A stretch of DNA of 64,000 bases, from the NCBI GenBank assembly GCA_965178125.1, contig OZ237741.1, positions 310,001 through 374,000 on the forward strand, in the 5' to 3' direction. The DNA is from Bilabrum cf. latius (taxonomy: Eukaryota > Bigyra: Bicosoecida > Bigyra > Bicosoecida). Below, piece by piece: positions 10,801-20,201 of the stretch (position 1 is its first letter; each line of letters starts with the position of its first letter). Position numbers and translations under genes: made by a program. The notes under the pieces are model-generated. The model saw nothing but the letters and a program-made list of their open reading frames with translations. It ran no database searches and was not told the DNA's origin.

Positions 10801-12888
10801 GTGGTACCCGTCCACCTGCTCGCTGGAGAACAGCTGGCAGCCTAACGTCGCGTAAAAGAACACAACGACGCCGAACAGTGCCGCAAGCGGCACCATGGCT
10901 TGCAGCGTGCGCGACACTGCTGCCAGCTGTCTCCGTAGATCAGGACTACGCACAATGAGCAGCAGAGGGCGAAGGATCCTGCTCCACCGGAACGAGGACC
11001 TTACAAAGAAGAGATAGTACAGCACCCAATCGAGAGCGCAGTAGATCAGGACAATGAAGGCAGCATTCTCCCATTTCTTGTCTTGGAACATGAGGAAGCT
11101 CTGCGGGAACCCGGAGCACGCTCGCGCGCAAGACGCCGGTGGTTGTTGTGCCTTGCCCCGGCCTTGAGCAGCATCCGCGAATTCGCTGGCAAGCAAACCT
11201 TCCTCAAGTTGCACGTAGCCGGTGCTCGCTACGGGCTTCCGGTCTTCATTTCCTGCACTCGCGCACCCACAAGCCCTCGCCATCGATTTCCACGGGCGCC
11301 TTGGGTCTGAGCACGGCCTCACGAACAGCTCAGCCACAGCTCGCATGTACTGATCTGTCGCCAGTACAACCAACAAAGCAGCCTCGATTGATCCGACGGC
11401 CCAGCTGAACTTCGGGTTTGACCGGGCGGGCACATGAGTCTCGTGCTCGAAGAATGCAAGTGCCATGAGACCCACAGCTGCCAGCGTCATCACGTGTCCC
11501 CAAAGGTCGGCAAGAAAAAGCTTTGCAAACGGATGCTGCGGAGAAACCAGATCGGTTTCTCGGCTGGCATCAGCATCAGCCATCAGCTCGACCGCGACCT
11601 CAAACAGCTCGTCATCCTTGCTGTGCTCCAGCAAGGCTCTCGGGGTGTTCAAATGCCCGCTGCCAGCCCCACCACCTGGAGTTGTTCCTTGCTCTCGATT
11701 TGACGATGGGTCCCCGCCAGCACGCTCCAAAGTCTGAATAGACCGGTATCGCTCCGGGACACCCGGCGGGACAACAGCTGGGCCGTGCCCGCCAGTCCTA
11801 AGCCCCTTCACTTGCTGCTGTTTCTGCTGCTAATGAGCGCCGCTGAGGCCGATCGATGTTGCCCTCGCTCTCTGCACGCTCTGCTCTCGGGCAGCTCGAA
11901 CGGCCTACAGCGCCTCATCGGCCAGACGACGCGTATCGTTGCTGGGCTGGACTCCGCCTCGCGAAGCCCCTGCTGGCTGGCAACTCGAGCAAGCAGCGCC
12001 GCAGCACGGTACGCAGCAAGCGCAAGCGATGCTGGCAAGGCCGCAGAAGCCCAGCGCGCGCTCCGCCTTCCTCTGCTGCAGCCGCGCGGCAAGAATCTCG
12101 ATGAAATCATCCTCCGCAGCAGCATCTTGTTGCCTCGTGGGAACCTCGTCGCCTGCTCTAGCGCCATCCTGTGATGCATCACGCCAACCACCTTCGCTGC
12201 TGCCTTCGCTGCCATCGCTGCCGCCATCCGCCAGACCTGCCTACTGCGGCGCTGAATGCTCGCCCTGATCGGTCGCTCTAGACATGCCAGACCACTGCTA
12301 CACGGGCGCTCCAACAGATGCATCGGACTTCACCGTGTCCAAGTCGGCTCCCTATCCGTTCCGACTTGGAGGCTGGGGCCACTGTGTTCTGGGCTGCATC
12401 GCCTCTGGGGTGTCAATGCGGCTGAGCTCTCTCACAGGTGGGAGCATGGTTCTCATGCTCGGGCTCTGTGGAGCTCCAGCTTGACCTCCCGTGGTCCAGG
12501 TGCCTCCATTTGCTGCTGCAGTGCTCGGTGCATGAGGACGGGCCGGTGGACTTGGTATCCGGGACGGCTGCGGCGCGTGGGCTGGCTAGCCGAGCAAGCC
12601 TTTCATCTGCCCTGCAGATGCTGTTTGGCTCCGAGAAATCTACTTGGATTCTTCGTTCGGAAACCCATCCTCTGCGAGACTGCTAGCATGTTCGCCGGCA
12701 GCGGAGCCTCGGCGCTCCGGTCGGGAGTCCGTGCTGCCGGACAGCTTTGCCTTCTCAAGTCGTTTCTAGCGCAAAATTGATCTCATCCGCATTGGTCCTA
12801 CAATTGACGCCCAAGATACTCCCTGCTTCCTGCTCATCCGGCGAGACCGCACCCGCTGCATCTGATTGGCCCTGGCATCATCGTCCAT
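7816..12888 (-). CDS. Two-pore-channel-type voltage-gated cation channel (TPC-like)
   Basis: One intronless frame from ATG 12888 to TGA 7816 (1,690 residues) crosses twelve TAGs (12766, 12640, 12586, 12352, 12298, 12241, 11905, 11830, 10411, 10243, 9328, 8824) and no TAA or TGA. Domain I lies at about 11.45-10.55 kb, with pore region STESYPTVFYPAF and following S6. Domain II lies at about 9.55-8.70 kb: S2-S3 AIEVAVRV...FDFVVLVW, S4 RALRVLRLVVVVPSLR, pore SNNWN-UAG-ILYPAV, then WCSIYFILYYVGVTLIL. The linker holds an EF-hand-like loop (DVEDGQGGEGMLSAVEF), as in plant and protist TPC1. The Ser/Arg-rich N-terminal tail of about 450 residues is unusually long and contains eight of the twelve UAGs. 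TPCs pass Ca2+ or Na+ across endolysosomal or vacuolar membranes. ATG 12888 follows an in-frame TAA at 12928. Confidence 0.88.
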
Positions 12889-13225
12889 CGAGCCAGCAGT
12901 GGGCAGCGATGAGGAGGGATCTGCATCTTAAATAAAAGGGGCATATGACTTCAAATGAATACCATGTCATGACGATTGTCATCATCAGACGAAACCATGC
13001 AAAGGCAGACCTCGAGAAGCTATCGAGCCTTAGCAGAACATACCTGGTGGGGAGCTCTCCATATCGGTTCAATCCTGGGCAGGATCTGCCCGTTCGAGAT
13101 TGAGCTGTACTATTTGTAGCTGCTAAGTGTAGTTTTGTGCTGAAAAGTGGAGCACTGTTGATCTTGCTGGGCTCCGAATTGGAGCACACCGCCTCGGCAA
13201 GCAAAATTGGTCGCAGTCAAGCAGC
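12889..13225. promoter_or_regulatory. Divergent intergenic region between TPC and FPGS genes
   Basis: 337 bp between two divergently oriented starts, so it presumably holds both promoters. No TATA-like element stands out, and no supported gene lies inside. Confidence 0.4.
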
Positions 13226-15660
13226 ATGGACCACCAAAGAGGCATTGCTTATGCAGAACGTACCATGTTTTCCGCGCAGTCCCGTGGTGCCCGGCTGGCC
13301 TTGGCGTCATCCCACAGAGAGGAAGCTGTCTTGAAAACAAGAGAGTATCTTCGCCGGCTGGGGCGAGCTACAGCGCTTGAAAGCATGCCATGCGTCCATA
13401 TTGCAGGGACAAAGGGTAAAGGATCAACCTGTGCGTTCACAGAGAGTATTCTGCGACGGAGTGGGCTGAAGACTGGTGAGGCAAGCATGACTGCAGCCAG
13501 GGCTGCGATGTGCAACAGTGTTATCACAGCGATAAGAAGTATGCAAGTGGCCTTCTGCGCAGGTTTGTTTGTTTCTCCACACCTCACAACTGTCAGGGAG
13601 AGGTTTAGGATCAACGGTAAACCAGTAGCCACGGCGGTGTTCTTGCGTTGTTTTTGGAGGGTTTGGGACACGCTGAGGGCATGGAGACACCGAGAGCCAA
13701 GCGAAACGGAGATGATGGAAGCCGCCGGTGCATGCGTGAAACAAGGAGCGGGTTCAAAAGCTGGCGGTTCGTCGTGGAATCCGCTTGCAGCTGCTGACCT
13801 GGTGCAGCCTGCAGTCCCTGGCTTCTTCCATCTCGCAACGCTGGTTGCCTTCGAGATATTCATTGGTAAGTACACAGCCCAGCTCGCCTACTCGTGCGAA
13901 TACTAATCTGCTGTTTTTATTGGCGTTTTGCTCGCCTGCGCACCCGGTGCTACGACGAATAGCCTCAGCAGCCGTGCAGATCTATGCACGGCCGCAGCTG
14001 CCGCCAACCCAAGCTCGCGTTGCAAGCAGCTCACTCCGCCCTTCACTCGAATCAACCAAATTTCGCAGAAGAAGGCGTTGATGTTGCGGTGATAGAGGTC
14101 GGTATGGGCGGCAGACTAGACGCAACCAACGTGATACCATTCCCTGCGGTGACTGGCATCGCGACCCTAGACTACGACCACGTTGACGTGCTCGGAGGGA
14201 ACATCCGGTCGATTGCGAGAGAAAAAGCAGGCATCATGAAACGCGGATGCCCTGCACTAGCTGTCAGGCAGCCCATCGATGGAGCCGAGGAGGTGCTTGC
14301 GTCGTGTGCGTCACGAGCGGGTACGCGGCTGGCGTGGTCAGAATAGGATGCGCTTGCGCGGCACCACATCATGGCAAGATCGGGTGCATCCGCTGCAGCC
14401 AGTGCGATCCAAATCGATAGAGCAGGCGTTCTGTGTGATGAGAAAATCAGTGCTGGGGAAGAAGGCAAGCATGCCATGCTGGGACTCGCTGGAAGGTTTC
14501 AAGCGACCAATGCTGCCCTCGCTGCCCATTGCGCCGAGGCGCTTTGGAGGAGACTCGGTCAGTGGGATAGAGTGAGCACGGGCAAAACGTGCGATCTCAA
14601 GCTAGCAAAAGCGTGTTGGATTCGAGAGGTAGCATCCTTGAAGAGAGGCGATGCGGCTGACTCCCCAGCTCCCGCGACCAGCACTTCTGCCGCCTCCCAA
14701 GCACCGGATCTAGATCGTGTCCACGTCCACGGCGGCTACCTTGAGACCTTGCCCGAAGCAAGCCGCGCTGGACTGCAAACTGCGCGCTGGGACGGCCGCT
14801 GCCAGACGCTCCGGGTCCGGCTGGAGCGATTGGAACCGCAGGAACATGCGGCCGATTCAGGTGCAGGTGGTTCGCCAAGCGCGGCCGTGCCTTGCAGAAT
14901 CGTTGGGAGAGACGTGCTCGACGGCTCACTTCCACCGATAGGTCCTGTATTGGCTGCAGAGTCCCATACAGGGAGTGGACGGGGGCCGCAGTCTGTTGTC
15001 TGCTTGGATGGGGCGCACACAGAGAGGTCCATGCTCGAGTGCGTGCGGTGGTTCCACGAGGAGACAGGCGATCGTAAAGCCGAGTCGTCGCATGCGAAGC
15101 GAGTGCTGCTGTTCAACGCCTCGCACGAGAAAGACGTGGTGCAGCTGCTGCTACCGCTGACGTGCCTCTCCTGGGATGCCGTGGCCATGTGTCCCTTCGA
15201 TATGGCGAGGCCTAGCAGGAAACCGTATCCATCCGTCGACGGCTGCCTTAAGAAGTACGTATCTCGACTGATTGACGCAGGGGATACGGATGCGGCTGGC
15301 AGAATCCAGTCAGAATGGGGTTTAGACGAATCAAGTGCAGGCGCAGGTGCAAGCCCCCTACCGTCTTTGTCGCCTGGCGATAAGTTGGCTTGGCAGCGCA
15401 CACTGGCAGATTTGTGGCTTAGACTTGGTACTGAGTCCCGTTTCTCAGGTGCTCGACAGCGGGCCGCCGCTTCTGTTGGGATGGAAGAAGAGGTGCCCAG
15501 CGAGGTACCTGCCCCCGCTTTGTACGGCTCTGTGCGGGAGGCAATGATCGGCTGCTTGGGGTCGCAGGGCGAAGGGACTGAGGGTCATATCGCAAGCATC
15601 TTGTGCACTGGGTCTCTTTACCTTGTTGGGAATGTCCTTGGATACGTCGAAAGGATCTGA
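13226..15660 (+). CDS. Folylpolyglutamate synthase
   Basis: Three exons (13226-13475, 13563-13865, 14069-15660) encode 714 residues ending in TGA. The Mur-ligase/FPGS ATP loop is HIAGTKGKGSTCAFTESILR. After intron 1 comes LFVSPHLTTVRERFRINGKP, and after intron 2 EEGVDVAVIEVGMGG-RLDATN. Further signatures are ATLDYDHVDVLG, FQATNAALAAHCAEALWRRL, VVCLDGAHTERSMLECVRWF, RVLLFNASHEKD and ILCTGSLYLVGNVL. The enzyme adds glutamates to folates, which retains them and makes them better cofactors. One in-frame TAG (14344-14346) lies in a variable loop; read as a stop it would remove the LDGAHT half of the enzyme. The protein is longer than typical FPGS (about 500-590 residues), mainly through Ser/Ala-rich inserts. 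Confidence 0.95.
13476..13562 (+). other. FPGS intron 1 (87 nt)
   Basis: Donor GTGAGG, acceptor CTTCTGCGCAG, phase 1. Removal joins SGLKTG to LFVSPHL exactly as in FPGS proteins. Confidence 0.93.
13866..14068 (+). other. FPGS intron 2 (203 nt)
   Basis: Donor GTAAGT, acceptor AAATTTCGCAG, phase 1. Removal joins VAFEIFI to EEGVDVAVIEVGMGG. Confidence 0.92.
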
Positions 15661-15906
15661 TGAGGCTGCCGGCGGTCGTGCTTTTCCCGCAGCACGGCGG
15701 CGCCGCGTGTGATGAGCGCGGTTAACAAAGCCTGGATATGGAGCTAGCTGCGCCTATTCCTAACGGATTAGTGCCACCTGATTAATAAAAGTAGCAAATA
15801 CTTCCCAGCGTTTCAGGGTTTTAGGCGTCTTACATCGTCATCTCAATTTTTTTGGTCGATTCGAATTACGTCACACCCTGCACAACACGTGACGTTGAGC
15901 AAAAAT

Positions 15907-18900
15907 ATGCATGTAGACGCGTTTGCGCCGTACCAGGCAATCAGAAAGGCTATCAGTGGATATGCATCAGTCTTAGTTCGTACCCCAACGACTTCTTGTA
16001 TGTCTATTTTGTTTGCACTGGCGGCAGCGGCGATGGGTGGAGTACTCGCACAGGACTTCTGGCGGCTTAATGTTTCAACAGCCGCATTTGTGTACGCAAG
16101 GGGGAACAGCACTAGGTTTAAATTGTAGAATTCTCAGTAGTTTGGCCCTTAGCCACGAATGTCCACGATCATTGTAACTCCGAGAGGCAACAATGGTGTG
16201 ACGCCGGCCGGAGCCTTCGATAAACGAGCCTTTCAGGTGCTGTATGACATCGAAGATGCCGTCACTACCATTCAAATAAGTCGTAATGGTATTAAATGGT
16301 CCTTCCCTGACTTTTGTCAGAGGTTGTATGGCCCTGCTTCGTCATGTAGCGAACTCTCTGCAACGCAGTTCTGGCCAAACAGTGGCTTCATGCAGAACGA
16401 TAGTGCTATTGGATACACCGTGGGAAAATGTACCTCGGGTAACATTCCATGTCAGGATTCGAAAGGGCAGCCCATTGAAGTGGCGTATAATTTGGGGCGG
16501 GGGTTCACGGTGGATGGCGGCAACGTGACCTCTGCCCCGGCGCTGTTCAGCACTTACAGCCTCAACGCTGTACCAGAGGCCGAGGCATCCGGTGGAGAAG
16601 CAGGCGGCAAGGCAGAGGACGAGGAGTACCTCGCCGCAGCCATTGCCTGGGAACGAGAGTGGGTCTCTAGGGTACGGCGGATCGCGAAGACGCTGGATTC
16701 GGAAGGCTCCCCATTCCAGATTGCCTACGGCGCTGCGTCAAGCCTCGAGGACGAGGTGTCAAATGAAGCCCATGCCGACGTGCCGATCATCGCGCTGAGC
16801 TACTGCATCATGTCGATGTACCTGGTTGTGGCGCTCTCTACCCTGCAGAAGCCCCTGCTGTCAACGAGGATCCTGGTGGCGACAGCCACTGTCGTTGGAG
16901 TGCTGGCTGCACTATTGCTCGCCGGCGGCATCGCTCTGGCATCCAAAGTAGACCTAAATCCCATCGTTTTCCAGGTCCTTCCCTTCCTATTGCTCGCGAT
17001 TGGTGTTGACTCTGTGTTTCAGCTGCTCGATGCATACCAGAGGGAGCAGGCGAAGTCGTGGGGCGAGCCAATGCCAAGCGGGATTCCAATGGCAGTGCGC
17101 AACCAGGTGGACCGCCTGGCGGGGCTGGAGGGCGCTGCTGCTAGCGCCGGGGCTGCTTGCTGCGGCACAAGCTCGCCGACCTTTTGTCTGCCAAAGCAAC
17201 GCGGGTACAGGCACCGCTCGCGGCCCCAGGCTGGGGTCGTTCGCAAGCCGACAAGCGCTTTCTAGCCGGCGCCTATCCGAGAGTCAGACAGCACGCGGCA
17301 TGCAGCGCACGATGCAGCTGTATCGATTCATTCATTGGAGGAGTTTCACGCGGAAGCTTTCGGTCGCGCTGCGATGGAGGCAGGCCAGACCATTTTCATT
17401 TCGAGCCTGGTGCAGAGCCTTGCGTTCATGGCGGCGTCCTTCATCCCCTTCGAGGCGATGAGTGCCGTGTGCGTTTACTGCTCCATTGGAGTCGCCTTCA
17501 ACTTCGTGTTCTTTCTCCTGCTTACCCTACCAGCTGTCGCCTTGGACATCCAGAGGCAGCTGGGCGGCAGGCTGGAAATACTCTGCTGCGAGGCGTGCGG
17601 CCGCGGGCCAAGATCGTCGCACACTGCGAGCAGAATCGCAAACACGACCGTACGTCCGTCCAGGCTGTACCAGGATCTTGCCAGGATCGACGCCGAGGAG
17701 AAGGGCCAGGGTGACAGCAGGGGGCCGCAGCAGACGATCCCTGCGGCCGACGTCGAAAACGATTTTGACAATGGTAGCAGTTCGAAGTTCGAGGCAGAGG
17801 AAGGGACTGAGGTGCGGGCGTGCACTGCATGGGTTCTATCTGGCCCATTCTCGTACCTAATGTCACCGTCGTGCAAGGCAGTGCAGTACGTCATCGTGCT
17901 CTGTTTTGTAGGGTGGTGGGCCTGGAGCGCCACCCAGCTGGCGTCTGTCCCTGTCGCGTTCGAGCAGATCGACCTGCTCCCTTCAAGCTCGTACATGTAC
18001 AAGTTTTTGCGGGCTTAGGACAGCTTTCTGGGTCTCGGTCCTCCCCTCCAGCTGGTCGTGAATGGGTCTGATTTGAGCCAAGTGGAGCAGCGCAGGAGCT
18101 ACGAGGCCACGTCGGCCGCCCTCCACGCATCTCGAGCCACTCTTGAGCAGCCGCCATTTGATGCCATTGGAGACGCAGAGTGGTACACCGACTACTGCTC
18201 ACCGGTTATAGCTGAAAAACTTCCATCCAATGCAACGTTTGGTCAGATCACGAAGCATTTCGTATCGGCTGACTGCCTAGACGTGTGTGGCCTGCCGCCG
18301 TTTGCCAGCTGCCAGGTGTTCAACGAGACCGCAAGGTGCCCGGCGTCGCTAAATAACCTGGACTCGGCAGAGTGTGCGTCCCCGTACGGCCTGTGCATCG
18401 CAGCTCTCTGCAACATCCGTGGGATTCACGCCACCAATCTGCGGTGGACCAGCGACAACAAGACCATCGTTGCGTCCCGTCTGCAGACGTACATGCAGCC
18501 GCTCGAGTCTATGGACGACTATGTGGGTGGAATGAAGGCTGCTTGGCAGATTGTTGGAGATGCTCGTGCAGGAGGCCATGCTCTTGCATCTGCCGCAAAC
18601 CAGCTGCCGAACCGCACCACCGCGTTCGATGATTCCGTTGAGCCGCTAGCACCAGGTGCCAAGGAAGGCGTATACTCGGACTCGGTTTATTTTGAGTACT
18701 ATCAGCAGTACGTCGTGCTTGTGGGGCTTGCTTGGAGACTCTTTGGATACGCTGGTGCTGCGCTTCTGGCCCTGCACACGCTGTACTACCTCGATGTAAG
18801 GCAGAGCCTGATGCTGCTTGTGGTGGTGTCTGGCACCATGCTGTCAGTGGCGGCCTCCCTCGCCTGGTGGGGCATCGGGCTCAACTCTACGACCGTGGTG

Positions 18901-19497
18901 AACCTGATCGGGACCACAGGTGTGGTCATTGAGCTGTGCGTGCACCTGCTGTCCTTTGTATTCAACGGCGCCCCCAAGCTGCTCGCCAGCAGGATGGCAA
19001 AGCACACTGGAAGCCGTGATAGCGCCACCGTGGACCTTGATAGAGCCGTCCTACTGCTCGCATTCGTGGATGGCGGTGCAACCGTGCTCTCCGGCATCAG
19101 CACCACCAAACTGCTGGGCCTGGCTATTCTTGCGGTCGCTCCAAGCCGGCTTACCCGAGTGTACTTTTTGCGGCCGTTCCTGGCTGCAGTGGCATTCGGC
19201 ACCCTGCACGTGTTGGTATTCGCCCCGAGCGCGCTGCTGTGCGTGGCTGATGCAACAAAGGCAGTTGGCTCTTGTTGCTGCGGTGCAGACGCTAGTTGGA
19301 GCTGCCTGGGTCCTCGGCGCGACGGGCAGGGCAACAGCGCCACGAAGGCGTCAAAGCTTGTGCAGGCCAATGACGTGTCGAGATCGGTGGGATACGGTGC
19401 CCTTCGCGACGAACAGGACCCCGCGTTTGGTTCTGGGCAGTCCATGTACGTGGAAGTGGAGGCATCGGCTGTTGCGAATGAGTGGGACATGAAATGA
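15907..19497 (+). CDS. NPC1/Patched-like sterol-sensing RND permease
   Basis: A continuous frame from ATG 15907 to TGA 19495-19497 (1,196 residues) crosses five TAGs (16126, 16138, 16150, 17263, 18016). The N-terminal part matches NPC1 from its first core helix onward, including the family motif FGP-x-PR written here as FGP-UAG-PR. The sterol-sensing domain is at about 16.79-17.55 kb (PIIALSYCIMSMYLVVALST; LPFLLLAIGVDSVFQLLDAYQRE; FIPFEAMSAVCVYCSIGVAFN). The second lumenal domain starts SYMYKFLRA-UAG-DSFLGLGPP and is Cys-rich. The C-terminal helices include WWGIGLNSTTVVNLIGTTGV. The NPC1 N-terminal cholesterol-binding domain is absent. Family members move sterols or lipids in endolysosomal or plasma membranes. 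No intron is needed. Confidence 0.88.
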
Positions 19498-20201
19498 TCC
19501 CTGTTATTGTAGTGCGGCTGCCTGGCATGGGCTTTGTGGATCTATACGAACATCGATCTAGACTATTGCCCTTGGTGCTGACTTTGGTTGCTTGAGTGTA
19601 TTGCACTGCATATTTATCAAACTATTTCACTCTTTGCCCCCTTCTCTTACAGACAATCATCCACACCGTCACGACTCGACCGCCTCGGCCCGTTGCCGCC
19701 TACGCTCATCCCTAGTCAGCGGCTCTTTGCCGCGGCTGCTCCGCCGCTACGCCCTCGCGCCTCTGCGTGACGCAATCCCAGATCCCCCGACACCCCCGAG
19801 CAAGTCACTCAGCTCGTCCAGGTCATCACCGCCACCGGTGCCGAAATCAGCCGTACCGCCAAACGACTCAGGACATGTCACTAGACAGCAGGATCCGCAT
19901 CAGCTTACGCGTATGCCAAACCAGATTTGCTGCGATAAATATCATAATAGTGACAGAAGCTGTTCCTAGTTGCGAGCTGAGCCAAACGAGAGCACTGGTA
20001 CCCTGCTTCGAGTCGGCAGCGCGGAAGCCAGAGTGCGCACAACGCGAGCGCGGCATTCCATCGAGTCGAGCAGGCAGTGGGCTGGCTGGCAGGATAACGG
20101 TGGCAGCAGCTACTGAGCCACTGAATACCTGCACTTATGAGCGCACTATTGCAGATTGCTTAACGGGACTTTGCTGGTGACAGTAGCCAGCAGCGTAGCC
20201 T
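19498..20201. other. Convergent intergenic region containing a gene-fragment copy
   Basis: This 704-bp gap separates the NPC1-like gene (+) from the 3' end of the multipass protein gene (-). About 19640-19870 is a diverged copy of the 3' end of the giant gene (separate entry). I see nothing supported in the rest. Confidence 0.5.
19640..19870 (-). pseudogene. Orphan copy of the giant gene's 3' end
   Basis: This segment matches about 25667-25900, by eye roughly 90% or better over some 230 bp in the same orientation, and the similarity runs past the stop codon. On the minus strand it still reads LDELSDLLGGVGGSGIASRR...GKEPLTRDERRRQRAEAVES and then TGA. A UAG replaces one Gly codon of the intact gene. 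No start codon or upstream domain is attached. It may be a segmental-duplication remnant, or an exon of an unrecognised transcript. Confidence 0.6.

Noticed and set aside
12256-12780. Plus-strand 174-residue open frame upstream of FPGS
   Set aside because: Overlaps the N-terminal tail of the channel on the other strand and shows no motif or start context.
15680-15693. TTTTCCCGCAG splice-acceptor-like site after the FPGS stop
   Set aside because: No open coding frame follows, and the FPGS gene already ends in a conserved C-terminus with TGA.
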